64,000 bases of DNA from Polaromonas sp047303325 (GTDB lineage: Bacteria > Pseudomonadota > Gammaproteobacteria > Burkholderiales > Burkholderiaceae_C): contig NZ_JBKBEX010000005.1 in assembly GCF_047303325.1 (NCBI RefSeq), positions 62,001 to 126,000 of the forward strand. Reading direction: 5' to 3'. The notes beneath the pieces were generated by a model. That model saw only the letters and a list, made by a program, of their open reading frames with translations. It had not been told where the DNA came from and searched no databases. A program made the translations under genes and the position numbers. This document shows, one piece after another, positions 41,163 through 50,395 of this stretch. How positions within the stretch are numbered: position 1 is the stretch's first letter; each line of letters begins with the position of its first letter.

Positions 41163-43070
41163 TCAAGCGACGGACTTGAGCGCCGGCTTGGCGGGCTTGT
41201 TGGTCAGCAACGTGCTGAAACGTGCGGTGACGGACGCTTCAATGCCTGCGGCATCGAGGCCCTGCATGGCCAGCAGTTTGGCGTGGTCGCCGTGTTCGAT
41301 GAATTCGTCCTTGAGACCCAGGTGCAGCACGGGCTTGTTGATGCCGGCAGCCTGCAGGGCTTCGCTGACGGCGCTGCCGGCGCCGCCCATGATGGCGCCC
41401 TCTTCCACCGTGACGAGGGCTTCATGGCCGGCCGCGACCTTGAGCAGCAGTTCGGTGTCCAGCGGTTTGGCCCAGCGCATGTTGACGACGGTGGCGCCCA
41501 GCTTTTCGGCGGCCTGCAGGGCCGGGTAGAGCAAGGTGCCGAAAGCCAGGATGGCGACGCCGCTTCCTTCGCGGCGGATTTCACCTTTGCCGAAGGGCAA
41601 GGGTTCCAGGCCGGCTTCGGGCTCGACACCGGCGCCGGCGCCGCGCGGATAGCGCACGGCCACCGGGTGATTTTGCTCGAAGGCGGAAGACAGGAGCTTG
41701 CGGCATTCGCGTTCATCGGCGGGGCAGGCCACGCTCATGTTGGGAATGCAGCGCAGGTAGGGAATATCGTAGGCGCCCGCATGCGTGGCGCCGTCGGCGC
41801 CGACCAGGCCGGCGCGGTCCAGCGCGAACACCACGGGCAGGTTCTGCAGGGCCACATCGTGGATCAGCTGGTCGTAACCGCGCTGCAAAAAGGTCGAGTA
41901 GATCGCGACCACGGGCTTGAGCCCTTCGCAGGCCATGCCGGCGGCAAAGGTCACCGCATGCTGCTCGGCGATGCCGACGTCGTGGTAGCGCCCCGGAAAG
42001 CGCTTGTGGAACTCGACCATGCCCGAGCCTTCGCGCATGGCCGGCGTGATGCCGACCAGGCGGGTGTCGTGCTCGGCCATGTCGCACAGCCACTGGCCGA
42101 AGACCTGGGTGAAGGTCTGCTTGGCAGGCGCGCTGGATTTTTGCAGGCCCATGGCCGGGTCGAACTTGCCGGGGCCGTGGTAGGCAATGGGGTCGGCTTC
42201 GGCCAGCTTGTAGCCCTGGCCTTTTTTGGTGACCACGTGCAGGAACTGCGGGCCGCCGTTGTTGTCCATCAAATGCTTGATGTTTTCCAGCGTGGGCACC
42301 AGCGACTCGAGGTCGTGGCCGTCTATGGGGCCTATGTAGTTGAAACCGAAGTTTTCAAACAGCGTGGCCGGCACGACCATACCCTTGGCATGCGATTCCA
42401 GGCGCTTGGCCAGCTCGAGCAGCGGCGGCGCCACGCGCAGCACCTGCTTGCCCACATGCTTGGCCGACGCGTAAAAGCGCCCGCTCATGAGCTGGGCCAG
42501 ATAGCGGTTAAGCGCGCCCACGGGCGGGCTGATACTCATGTCGTTGTCGTTGAGCACCACCAGCAGCTTGCAGTGGTCGTGCACGCCCGCGTTGTTCAGG
42601 GCCTCGAAAGCCATGCCGGCACTCATGGCGCCATCGCCGATGATGGCCACCGCATGGCGGTCTTCGCCCTTTTGCTGGGCGGCCAGCGCCATGCCCAGCG
42701 CGGCGGAGATCGAAGTCGACGAATGCGCGGTGCCGAAGGTGTCGTACTCGCTCTCGTCGCGGCGCGGAAAGCCCGACAGCCCGCCGAACTGGCGCAGGCT
42801 ACCCATGCGCTCGCGCCGGCCCGTGAGGATTTTGTGCGGATAGGTCTGGTGCCCCACGTCCCAGACCAGGCGGTCCTCGGGTGTGTTAAACACGTAGTGC
42901 AAGGCCACCGTGAGTTCCACGGTACCGAGGTTGGAACTCAGGTGTCCGCCGGTCTGGGAGACGCTGTCGAGCACGAAGGCGCGCAGCTCATCGGCCAGGG
43001 GCTTCAGGCCGATGCGCGGCAGTTTGCGCAGGTCGGCGGGGCTTTGGATGGTTTCGAGCAATGGGTACAT
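41163..43070 (-). CDS. dxs: 1-deoxy-D-xylulose-5-phosphate synthase
   Basis: The 635-residue thiamine-diphosphate enzyme condenses pyruvate and glyceraldehyde 3-phosphate, the first step of the MEP isoprenoid pathway. Motifs: VWDVGHQTYPHKILTGRR, AIIGDGAMSAGMAFEALNNA (ThDP/Mg loop), IGPIDGHDLESL, PGRYHDVGIAEQHAV and FALDRAGLVGADG. Length is normal. It lies downstream of ispA in the conserved xseB-ispA-dxs order, with a 119-bp gap that contains an 8-bp tandem repeat. Confidence 0.97.
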   Translation of the reverse strand: MYPLLETIQSPADLRKLPRIGLKPLADELRAFVLDSVSQTGGHLSSNLGTVELTVALHYVFNTPEDRLVWDVGHQTYPHKILTGRRERMGSLRQFGGLSGFPRRDESEYDTFGTAHSSTSISAALGMALAAQQKGEDRHAVAIIGDGAMSAGMAFEALNNAGVHDHCKLLVVLNDNDMSISPPVGALNRYLAQLMSGRFYASAKHVGKQVLRVAPPLLELAKRLESHAKGMVVPATLFENFGFNYIGPIDGHDLESLVPTLENIKHLMDNNGGPQFLHVVTKKGQGYKLAEADPIAYHGPGKFDPAMGLQKSSAPAKQTFTQVFGQWLCDMAEHDTRLVGITPAMREGSGMVEFHKRFPGRYHDVGIAEQHAVTFAAGMACEGLKPVVAIYSTFLQRGYDQLIHDVALQNLPVVFALDRAGLVGADGATHAGAYDIPYLRCIPNMSVACPADERECRKLLSSAFEQNHPVAVRYPRGAGAGVEPEAGLEPLPFGKGEIRREGSGVAILAFGTLLYPALQAAEKLGATVVNMRWAKPLDTELLLKVAAGHEALVTVEEGAIMGGAGSAVSEALQAAGINKPVLHLGLKDEFIEHGDHAKLLAMQGLDAAGIEASVTARFSTLLTNKPAKPALKSVA

Positions 43071-43108
43071 CGTGGTGTCGTTGTTATGGCGAGGCCGGAT
43101 CCTCTTCC

Positions 43109-43148
43109 CTGTTTTCCTATTTTCCTGTTTTCCTGCTTTCCTGCTTTG
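43109..43148. repeat. Five tandem 8-bp repeats between ispA and dxs
   Basis: Units of the form CTGTTTTC/CTGCTTTC follow each other five times in the 119-bp gap. The run is T-rich on one strand, unlike the surrounding sequence, and lies 38 bp upstream of the dxs start codon. Confidence 0.8.
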
Positions 43149-43189
43149 TCAACGCCGCGCCGTTCGAGGCCTGTGTCCTGGCTATTGTC

Positions 43190-44110
43190 CTAGTGATGGC
43201 GGTTGACCAGCATGTCGGCCAACGCGCGCAAGGCTTCGGTGCGGGCCAGCCCGCTGGCGTCAAGGCCGGCCAGGGCTCTGGCCAGCAACTGCTGCGCATA
43301 AGCCTTGGAGGCCTCCAGCCCCATCAGCGAAACAAAGGTGGGCTTGTCCTGGGCGGCATCCTTGCCGGCGGTCTTGCCCAGCGTGGCGGAGTCGGCGGTG
43401 ACATCGAGGATGTCGTCGACCACCTGGAAGGCCAGGCCAACGGCCGCGCCGTAGTCGCGCAAGGACTGCCAGGCCGCAGGCGTCGCGGCGCCGCAGGCCG
43501 CGCCCATCATGACGCTCGCCTCCAGCAGCGCGCCGGTTTTCAGACGGTGCATTTCGTGCAGCTGCTGCGAGTCCAGGGGCATGCCCACACTGGCCAGGTC
43601 AATCGCCTGGCCGCCGGCCATGCCCTGGAAACCGGCCGCCTGGGCCAGCATGCGGCACAGCCGCGCCTGCGTGGCGGCGTCGACCGACCCATCTTCGGGC
43701 GTGAGGAATTCAAAGGCCAGGGCCTGCAGCGCATCGCCGGCCAGCAGCGCCTGGGCCTGGCCGAACTTGACGTGCACCGTGGGCTTGCCACGGCGCAGCA
43801 CGTCGTTGTCCATGCAGGGCATATCGTCGTGCACCAGCGAATAGGCGTGGATCAGCTCGACCGCACAGGCGGCCCGCAAGGCGGCCTCGGGGTTGCCGCC
43901 CACGGCCTCGCAGGCCGCCATGACCAGCAGCGGGCGCAGGCGCTTGCCGCCGTCGAGCACGGCATAACGCATGGCGTCGCCCAGGCCGGCAGGCGCGGGC
44001 GAATCGGTGGGGCAAGCCACCCAGCGGGACAAGGCGCTCTCGACGGTGGCAAGCTGTCTTGCGCTCCAGTCGCTCAGCGTGAACAGGGGCAATTTGTCAG
44101 GGGCGTTCAA
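43190..44110 (-). CDS. ispA: Polyprenyl (farnesyl) diphosphate synthase
   Basis: The 306-residue enzyme makes farnesyl diphosphate from IPP and DMAPP. The two Asp-rich motifs are LVHDDMPCMDND and QVVDDILDVTAD, and KRLRPLLVMAACEA precedes the first. The only start that fits is TTG at 44110-44108; no in-frame ATG lies between it and the xseB stop. The gene is 55 bp downstream of xseB in the usual xseB-ispA-dxs cluster. Confidence 0.94.
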   Translation of the reverse strand: MNAPDKLPLFTLSDWSARQLATVESALSRWVACPTDSPAPAGLGDAMRYAVLDGGKRLRPLLVMAACEAVGGNPEAALRAACAVELIHAYSLVHDDMPCMDNDVLRRGKPTVHVKFGQAQALLAGDALQALAFEFLTPEDGSVDAATQARLCRMLAQAAGFQGMAGGQAIDLASVGMPLDSQQLHEMHRLKTGALLEASVMMGAACGAATPAAWQSLRDYGAAVGLAFQVVDDILDVTADSATLGKTAGKDAAQDKPTFVSLMGLEASKAYAQQLLARALAGLDASGLARTEALRALADMLVNRHH

Positions 44111-44165
44111 TCGGGGTCTCTGTTTGTGTCTGGATGGGTATCTGGGTCGCGGTTTTTCCGCCGCT

Positions 44166-44423
44166 TTACTCCTGCACCCAGGGCTTGAGTTCCGTGCCTT
44201 CGAGCACCTTGATCTGGGTTTCCACGGCTTCGAGCTTGTCGCGGCAGAACTTCAGCAACTGCGCGCCGCGCTGGTAGCCTGTCAGCAGCTGGTCCAGCGG
44301 CAGTTGGCCCGATTCCAGGCTGTCCACCAGTTCCTCGAGTTCCTGCAGGGCCGCCTCATAGCTGGCGGGCAGCGCTGCGGCGGGGGAAGTCGAAGAGGCG
44401 GAGGATGAAGCGCTTTTGGCCAT
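44166..44423 (-). CDS. xseB: Exodeoxyribonuclease VII small subunit
   Basis: The 85-residue protein matches XseB: SYEAALQELEELVDSLESGQ, PLDQLLTGYQRGAQLLKFC and RDKLEAVETQIKVLE. It partners the XseA nuclease in single-strand DNA degradation. A Ser/Ala-rich N-terminus precedes the conserved helices. It is the first gene of the xseB-ispA-dxs operon, divergent from the Rieske oxygenase gene. Confidence 0.95.
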   Translation of the reverse strand: MAKSASSSASSTSPAAALPASYEAALQELEELVDSLESGQLPLDQLLTGYQRGAQLLKFCRDKLEAVETQIKVLEGTELKPWVQE

Positions 44424-44705
44424 GGTTCTTTGGATGTAAGCCTGATTTTAGGCCGTTGCGAAGGGATTGCGCTGCCCGGTAGCCCGGGCTTGCAAATGCA
44501 ATATTCGTATTATCCGGCTGCGGCGCGCAACGCCCCCGAATTCACCCCGCGCGGGTACAATTGATAACAGTTCTCGATAACAACGGTGACCCCGTTGCGG
44601 GATACCCGGCCTTGTTTTCACCCGTGGGCTGACGCTCAGCCTGCTCCCCTGGTTTGTCAACTGCCTCCAAAGCCTAGCGCGGCGGCATGTTTACCCGAAA
44701 TTTGC

Positions 44706-45824
44706 ATGTCTGATCTCAGCCTTCGTCTCCTGCAGGCCACCAGCCAGCTCCCCATTTCCAGCTACTTTGATGCCGGCCTGTACCAGCGGGAGCAGCAAAA
44801 GCTGTTTACGCACGGGCCGCGCTACCTGGGCCATGAACTGGCGGTGCCCAACCTGGGTGACTACTACGCCCTGCCGCATGAGGGCGAGGGCCGGGCGCTG
44901 GTGCGCAATGCCTCGGGCATAGAGCTGATCTCCAACGTCTGCCGGCACCGGCAGTCGACCATGCTGCAGGGCCGCGGCAATACCGGCAGCAACATCGTCT
45001 GCCCGCTGCACCGCTGGACCTACAACACCTCGGGCGAGCTCATAGGCGCGCCGCACTTCGAGATCGATCCCTGCCTGAACCTGAACCGCTACAAGACCAC
45101 GACCTGGAACGGCCTGGTGTTCGAGGACAACGGCCGCGACGTCGCGGCCGAGATGGCGCAGCTGGCCACGCAGGCCGACCTCGATTTTTCGGGTTACCAG
45201 CTCGACAAGGTGCACCTGCACGAGTGCAACTACAACTGGAAGACCTTTATCGAGGTCTACCTCGAGGACTACCACGTCGGCCCCTTCCACCCCGGCCTGG
45301 GCGGCTTTGTCACCACCGACGACCTGCGCTGGCAGCTTGAGGCCGACTATTCGGTCCAGACGGTGGGCGTGTCGGACAAGCTCGGCAAGCCGGGCACCGA
45401 CACCTACAAGAAATGGCACGACGTGGTGCTGCAGTACCGCAAGGGCGTGCCGCCCAAATACGGCGCGATCTGGCTCACCTACTACCCGCACGTGATGGTC
45501 GAGTGGTACCCCCATGTGCTGGTGGTCAGCACGCTGCACCCGCAGGGGCCGGACAAGACGCTCAACGTGGTGGAGTTCTTCTACCCCGAGGAAATCTGCG
45601 CCTTCGAGCGCGAATTCATCGAGGCCCAGCAGGCCGCCTACATGGAAACCTGCGTGGAGGACGACGAAATCGCCCTGCGCATGGACGCCGGCCGCAAGGC
45701 CCTGCTGCTGCGCGGCGACAACGAATTCGGCCCCTACCAGAGCCCCATGGAAGACGGCATGCAGCACTTTCACGAGTGGTACCGCCGCGAGATGGGCGCC
45801 AGCAAAACCACACAGATGATCTGA
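44706..45824 (+). CDS. Rieske non-haem iron oxygenase, alpha subunit type
   Basis: The 372-residue protein has a Rieske [2Fe-2S] domain with ligands Cys79-x-His81 and Cys99-x2-His102 (NVCRHRQS and VCPLHRW) and a catalytic domain with the mononuclear-iron histidines His190 and His195 (EDYHVGPFHPG) following NWKTFIEVYLE. It is an aromatic-ring-hydroxylating or choline-monooxygenase-type enzyme; the substrate is unknown. Its place next to xseB-ispA-dxs is conserved in Burkholderiales, which suggests a housekeeping role. A terminator follows at 45846. Confidence 0.88.
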   Translation: MSDLSLRLLQATSQLPISSYFDAGLYQREQQKLFTHGPRYLGHELAVPNLGDYYALPHEGEGRALVRNASGIELISNVCRHRQSTMLQGRGNTGSNIVCPLHRWTYNTSGELIGAPHFEIDPCLNLNRYKTTTWNGLVFEDNGRDVAAEMAQLATQADLDFSGYQLDKVHLHECNYNWKTFIEVYLEDYHVGPFHPGLGGFVTTDDLRWQLEADYSVQTVGVSDKLGKPGTDTYKKWHDVVLQYRKGVPPKYGAIWLTYYPHVMVEWYPHVLVVSTLHPQGPDKTLNVVEFFYPEEICAFEREFIEAQQAAYMETCVEDDEIALRMDAGRKALLLRGDNEFGPYQSPMEDGMQHFHEWYRREMGASKTTQMI

Positions 45825-45845
45825 CGTCGCGACCGTGCATATGAT

Positions 45846-45885
45846 GGCTGCAGTCCCGCACATTGGCGGGGCCGCAGCCTTTTTT
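45846..45885 (+). terminator. Rho-independent terminator after the Rieske gene
   Basis: GGCTGC pairs with GCAGCC, with an inner CCCGC/GCGGG stem, followed by six T. Confidence 0.8.
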
Positions 45886-45923
45886 CGTTTCACCCTTCCC
45901 TCTCCTTAAGCCCGCCGCACACC

Positions 45924-46868
45924 ATGCAAGCCGTCTGGATGATTTTTTCCTCGTTCATGTTTGCGACCATGGGGGTCTGCGTGAAGTACGCGTCGGAGCA
46001 TTTCAACAGCGCCGAACTGGTGTTCTACCGCGGCGTCCTGGGCATCCTCTTCATGGCGGCCTATGCGCGTGCGCGCGGCATCACGCTGGCCACCCACTAC
46101 CCGGCCATGCACGCCTGGCGCAGCGTGATCGGCGTGATGTCGCTGTCAGCCTGGTTTTACGCCATCGCGCATTTGCCGCTGGCCACCGCCATGACGCTCA
46201 ACTACATGAGCAGCGTGTGGATCGCGGCCTTCCTGGTCGGCGGCGCGCTGATGGCGTGGACGCCGCCGAAAACCGGCGCCGCGCCGGAGAGCGGCGCGGC
46301 AGGCCTGGGGGCTTTATTTTCCAGCCAGGGGCCGCTGGTGATGGCCATCCTGGCGAGTTTCACCGGCGTGGTCATGCTGCTGCGCCCGGCCATAGACCAG
46401 AACCAGACCTTTGCCGGCCTGGTGGGCCTGATGTCCGGCCTGGGCGCCGCCTTCGCCTACATGCAGGTCATGGCGATTTCGCGCATGGGTGAGCCCGAAA
46501 CCCGCACCGTGTTTTATTTTGCCGTGGGCACGGCGGTGGCCGGCGCGCTGGGCATGGCGGTGATGGGCGTGACGCCCTGGAACTGGCAGCACGCGTTGTG
46601 GCTGCCGCCCATAGGCATACTGGCGTCGCTGGGCCAGCTGTCCATGACCAAGGCCTACTCGATGTCGGAAAACCACGGCGGCACGCTGATGGTGGCCAAC
46701 CTGCAGTATTCGGGCATTGTGTTCGCGGCGCTCTACAGCCTGATTCTGTTTGGCGACAATATTCCCCTGATAGGCTGGGCCGGCATGGTGCTCATCATCG
46801 TGAGCGCGATCGCCGCCACGGTGCTGCGGGCCCGCGCCGCGCCGAATGCACCCGCTGAAGAGCATTAA
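45924..46868 (+). CDS. DMT-superfamily (EamA) membrane transporter
   Basis: The 314-residue protein has ten predicted transmembrane segments in two EamA repeats: YRGVLGILFMAAYARARG and LATAMTLNYMSSVW in the first, LGQLSMTKAYSMSE and ILFGDNIPLIGWAGMVLI in the second. Such proteins export amino acids or metabolites. Its stop is 10 bp before the sulfurtransferase start, so the two are likely co-transcribed. Confidence 0.85.
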   Translation: MQAVWMIFSSFMFATMGVCVKYASEHFNSAELVFYRGVLGILFMAAYARARGITLATHYPAMHAWRSVIGVMSLSAWFYAIAHLPLATAMTLNYMSSVWIAAFLVGGALMAWTPPKTGAAPESGAAGLGALFSSQGPLVMAILASFTGVVMLLRPAIDQNQTFAGLVGLMSGLGAAFAYMQVMAISRMGEPETRTVFYFAVGTAVAGALGMAVMGVTPWNWQHALWLPPIGILASLGQLSMTKAYSMSENHGGTLMVANLQYSGIVFAALYSLILFGDNIPLIGWAGMVLIIVSAIAATVLRARAAPNAPAEEH

Positions 46869-46878
46869 GGAGCAAACA

Positions 46879-47778
46879 ATGAGCTACACCACCCTGATTT
46901 CCGCCGAGCAGCTGCAAGCCCTTGTCGCCTCGGCCAAACCGCTGCGCATCTTCGATTGCACCTTCGACCTGATGAAGCCCAGCGCGGGGCATGAGCAGTA
47001 CCTGGCCTCGCACATCCCCGGCGCCGTGTACGCCAACCTGGACACCGCGCTGAGCGCCAAACACGGCGTGCCGGGCGCCCACGGGATCATCACCGCCAGC
47101 GGCGCCGACGCGCCCGCGTCCGGCGGGCGCCACCCGCTGCCCAACCGCGAGAGGTTCGCGACCTGGCTGTCCAGCGTCGGTTTCGCCAACGACATGCAGG
47201 CCGTCGTTTACGACCGCAACGGCGCCAACTACTGCGGGCGCCTGTGGTGGATGCTCAAGTGGGCCGGCCATGAAAACGTCGCCATGCTCGATGGCGGCTT
47301 GCAGGCCTGGCAGGCGGCGGGCGGCGCGGTGAACAGCGGCGAGGAGCCCGCGCATTTCCAGGCCAGCTTCCTGCTCGCGCCGGCCAGGGCCACGCTGGTG
47401 TCGGCCGATACCGTGGCCGCTCAGTTGGGGCGTCCGGCCCAGACCCTGATCGATGCGCGCGCCACGCCGCGCTTCAAGGGCGAGGTGGAGCCGCTGGACC
47501 CGGTGGCCGGCCATATCCCGGGCGCGTTGAACCGGCCCTTCAGCCAGAACATCGGAGCCGACGGCAAATTCAAGCCGGCCGCGCAACTCAAGGCCGAGTT
47601 TGAAACCCTGCTGGCCGGCCGCGACCCGGCAACCGTGGTGCACCACTGCGGCAGCGGCGTCAGCGCCCTGCCCAACCTGGTCGCGATGGAAATCGCCGGC
47701 CTCGGCAGGACCGGCCTTTACGCCGGCAGCTGGAGCGACTGGTGCAGCGACCCGCAACGCCCGGTGGCGCAGGGCTAG
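46879..47778 (+). CDS. Thiosulfate/3-mercaptopyruvate sulfurtransferase, two rhodanese domains
   Basis: The 299-residue protein has an N-terminal inactive rhodanese domain (VYDRNGANYCGRLWWMLKW) and a C-terminal catalytic one with the active-site loop HHCGSGVSALPN; the CGSGV loop fits mercaptopyruvate rather than thiosulfate specificity. It transfers sulfane sulfur to a thiol or cyanide acceptor. The ATG at 46879 has AAGGAGCAAAC upstream and is preferred over 46846. Confidence 0.9.
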   Translation: MSYTTLISAEQLQALVASAKPLRIFDCTFDLMKPSAGHEQYLASHIPGAVYANLDTALSAKHGVPGAHGIITASGADAPASGGRHPLPNRERFATWLSSVGFANDMQAVVYDRNGANYCGRLWWMLKWAGHENVAMLDGGLQAWQAAGGAVNSGEEPAHFQASFLLAPARATLVSADTVAAQLGRPAQTLIDARATPRFKGEVEPLDPVAGHIPGALNRPFSQNIGADGKFKPAAQLKAEFETLLAGRDPATVVHHCGSGVSALPNLVAMEIAGLGRTGLYAGSWSDWCSDPQRPVAQG

Positions 47779-47815
47779 GAGCCCGCACGCCCTGCCCCCG
47801 GTTTTCGGCCCATCC

Positions 47816-47854
47816 AAAAAAACGCCACCGGCGCATGCCTGGTGGCGTTTTTTT
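47816..47854. terminator. Bidirectional rho-independent terminator
   Basis: CGCCACC and GGTGGCG form the stem around an 11-base loop, with seven A to the left and seven T to the right. It separates convergent sulfurtransferase and lipoprotein genes. Confidence 0.85.
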
Positions 47855-47889
47855 GTTCTGGGGCCCGAGAGGAGCAGGCGCAGCTCGCT

Positions 47890-48171
47890 TTATTTGGTGC
47901 CGCCGCTGGCCGGCGTGCCGGGAGCGGTCGAACCCGAATTCGAGACGGAAGCGCTGGCCTCCGGCGTTGGCATGGGACTGGTGCTGCTGGTGGAAGGCGT
48001 CGAAGGCGTGGATGAAGTCGAAGGCGTGGATGTAGTTGAAGGGCTGGAACTGGACGGCGTCGAAGAGGTCGCGCCGGTGTCTTCAACTTTTTTCCCACAG
48101 GCGCCCAGCGCCAACAGGGCAGCCAGGGCAAGGGCCGTTGCGGCAGCGGGTTTCAATTTGGATGCGTGCAT
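47890..48171 (-). CDS. Small lipoprotein with a Ser/Thr/Pro-rich tail
   Basis: The 93-residue precursor has a signal peptide and lipobox (ALLALGACGKK), so it should be lipidated at Cys25. The rest is a low-complexity Ser/Thr/Pro run with short repeats of the STPST type and no recognisable domain. It may be a periplasmic spacer or envelope component. Confidence 0.7.
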   Translation of the reverse strand: MHASKLKPAAATALALAALLALGACGKKVEDTGATSSTPSSSSPSTTSTPSTSSTPSTPSTSSTSPMPTPEASASVSNSGSTAPGTPASGGTK

Positions 48172-48359
48172 GTCTGTTTCCTTGTATGAAGAGATGAAGC
48201 AATAGGAAGGTCAATCTGTCGATCGCGGAAGTTGGCTGAACGGCAGCCAGACGTCAATTTAGCCGGGCCCTGCGGGCATACCCCATGAGACGGGGTCCCA
48301 CGGGCCTGTAGGGATTTTCCGATGAGGATGAGTTGAGCGCGCGCAACGGAAGGTGCGCT

Positions 48360-48539
48360 TCAGCAGGCGCGAGCGTGGCCTGTCAAGCGGATGCGCCTGT
48401 GCGGGTTGTCGCGCCGCGCTCCCGAACTGGGACCGGCACCGCGGCTGCTCCTGGAGCCGTTGTCCGGCCTGTCGCCCACCTGACCCTTGGAAGGGCTGGG
48501 TTCGGGTTTGTGGGCATGAAGGGTATCGCTGCTTTTCAT
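48360..48539 (-). CDS. Small basic hydrophilic protein (59 residues)
   Basis: The frame starts at ATG 48539 behind a well-spaced AGGAG. The product is rich in Ser, Arg, Gly and Pro (MKSSDTLHAHKPEPSPSKGQ...) and has no domain. It lies in a 540-bp gap between the lipoprotein and the monooxygenase gene; the remainder of that gap shows nothing recognisable. Confidence 0.45.
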   Translation of the reverse strand: MKSSDTLHAHKPEPSPSKGQVGDRPDNGSRSSRGAGPSSGARRDNPHRRIRLTGHARAC

Positions 48540-48709
48540 GGAGGTCTCCTGGGCTTGCAGTCTCTTGCCGGCGTTACCGCTAATCCGGCCCGCCTGCCGC
48601 GAGGGTGCGCAAAGGGGGTGCGCAGAGTCTGTTGACTTCACTGTAAAAGCCGCGCGGCACGGCCGCTGTAGGCAATGCCTGCCCATAGCGTAGGAAACGG
48701 CCTACAAAT

Positions 48710-49960
48710 CTAGGCGGGAGGCCGCGCCGGGGAGCGCACGTGCTCGGGCCGCACGCCCACACCCACCGCATAAGCCGGCAGCGCCTGCAGCAGCGGCCAG
48801 CGGCGCATCAGCTTCAATGGCCAGGGCAGCGCCATGGGCGGGGCCTCGCTGCCGCGCGCCGCCAGCACCGGGCTCAGCACGCGGTTCTGGATGGCCACCT
48901 GCGCCGCCTGCGTGAGCCGGGTCGGCAGCAGGCGCCGCTTTTCCACCCGCGCCAGGAAAGGCGTCAAGGCCGCCGTGCCCACACGCACATCGGCCAGCGG
49001 CTGCGCCAGCGTGTTGGCCGCCGCCACCGCATCCTGCACCGCCAGGTTGATGCCCACGCCGCCCACCGGCGACATGGCATGCGCGGCGTCGCCTATACAC
49101 AGCAGGCCGGGCCTGTACCAGCGCTCCAGCCGGTCCACCGTCACGCTCAGCAGCTTGATGTCGTCCCAGCTTGCCAGCGCGTCCATGCGGCCCGCGAACA
49201 GCGGCGCCACTTTCACCATGTCGGCCCTGAAGGCCTCCAGCCCGCGCGCGCGCACGGCCTCAATGCCGCCCTTGGGAATCACATAGGCGCACTGCCAGTA
49301 GCTGCCGCGGTCAATCATGGCCAGGAAAATGCCGGTGGTGATGCGCCCGCCCGTGGTGGACGGATCCCCCGGCAGCTTGGGCAGCCGCATCCAGAGCACG
49401 TCGATGGGCGCGCCCAGGTCGCGCACCACCAGCCCGGCGGCGGCGCGCACCGTCGAGCGCCGGCCGTCGGCGCCAATGACCAGGTCCGCCCTCACCTCCA
49501 GGGAGCCGTCCGGCGTCGCGACATGCACGCCCGTCACCGTGCCGCCCTCTTCGCTCAGCCCCGTGACTTCGGCGTTCTGCAGCAAGCGAAAACCCGGGTA
49601 GAGCTCGGCCTCGTCCCGCACGAAATCCAGGAACTCCCACTGCGGCATCATCGCGATGAACTGGCAGCGTATGCGCAGGCGCTTGAAGCTGGCGAGCACC
49701 ACCTGGGTGTCGCCGACGATTGCACGCAGTTCGCTGACCTCCTCGTGCGGACGCGCCAGGAATTTGTCCAGCAGTCCCAATTCGTGGATCACCTGCAGGG
49801 TGGACGGATGCACGGTGTCGCCGCGAAAGTCGCGCAGGAAGTCGGCATGCTTTTCAAGCACCAGTACGTCTACGCCGGCGCGTGCCAGCAGCAGGCCCAG
49901 CATCATGCCGGCCGGGCCGCCGCCGGCAATGCAGCAGCGGACCTTGAGAACTTCGGCCAT
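48710..49960 (-). CDS. FAD-dependent aromatic/quinone monooxygenase (PHBH-type)
   Basis: The 416-residue flavoprotein has the dinucleotide motif CCIAGGGPAGMMLGLLLARAG, the DG motif ADLVIGADGRRSTVR and the GD motif LLCIGDAAHAMSPVGGVGIN, the signature of para-hydroxybenzoate-hydroxylase-type enzymes such as UbiH and relatives. The ATG at 49960 (GAGGGAGACACC upstream) is preferred over 50017. The substrate is unknown. Confidence 0.87.
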   Translation of the reverse strand: MAEVLKVRCCIAGGGPAGMMLGLLLARAGVDVLVLEKHADFLRDFRGDTVHPSTLQVIHELGLLDKFLARPHEEVSELRAIVGDTQVVLASFKRLRIRCQFIAMMPQWEFLDFVRDEAELYPGFRLLQNAEVTGLSEEGGTVTGVHVATPDGSLEVRADLVIGADGRRSTVRAAAGLVVRDLGAPIDVLWMRLPKLPGDPSTTGGRITTGIFLAMIDRGSYWQCAYVIPKGGIEAVRARGLEAFRADMVKVAPLFAGRMDALASWDDIKLLSVTVDRLERWYRPGLLCIGDAAHAMSPVGGVGINLAVQDAVAAANTLAQPLADVRVGTAALTPFLARVEKRRLLPTRLTQAAQVAIQNRVLSPVLAARGSEAPPMALPWPLKLMRRWPLLQALPAYAVGVGVRPEHVRSPARPPA

Positions 49961-50032
49961 GGTGTCTCCCTCGGGAAAAAGTCTCCCGACCTTATCGAAG
50001 CTTGCCGCGCAGTGCAAGCGCGGAACTGGCGC

Positions 50033-50263
50033 TCAAGCCGGCGGCGCGGGGGCCGGGCCCGGTTTCAGGCCTGCACCCGCAGAAGTGCCGGATGTAGCGC
50101 CGGCATTGACCTCATCGTGCTCATCGTGGTTGTGGCCGTCGTCGTCAATGGCCTGCCGGGCATGGTGGGCGTGGCGGGGGTCTTTGGGGCTGATTTCGGG
50201 AAATGGCTTGACGACCGGCTGGTGCAACAGCTCGGCGCCCTCGGGGCTGGTGTCTATCGGCAT
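50033..50263 (-). CDS. Small acidic/His-rich hydrophilic protein (76 residues)
   Basis: ATG 50263 has AAGGAG seven bases upstream. The product begins MPIDTSPEGAELLHQPVVKP and contains a central His/Asp-rich stretch (DDDGHNHDEHDE) that could bind metal; the tail is Pro/Ala-rich. No domain is recognised. Its neighbours are other small ORFs on the same strand. Confidence 0.5.
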   Translation of the reverse strand: MPIDTSPEGAELLHQPVVKPFPEISPKDPRHAHHARQAIDDDGHNHDEHDEVNAGATSGTSAGAGLKPGPAPAPPA

Positions 50264-50395
50264 GTCGGTTCTCCTTGCAGCAGTCAAACCCTGCAGGAAA
50301 CCCGGAAGCGGGTGTCCTGCCTGCGTTGCGCATTTCCTGTGCGCTTGATGACACTACACCGGTTTCGATTTCATTGCCGGCAGCGCTTTTTTCGC

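Noticed and set aside
44424..44705. RNA gene in the xseB-Rieske gap
   Set aside because: No cloverleaf or known RNA motif could be folded by eye; treated as a divergent promoter region.
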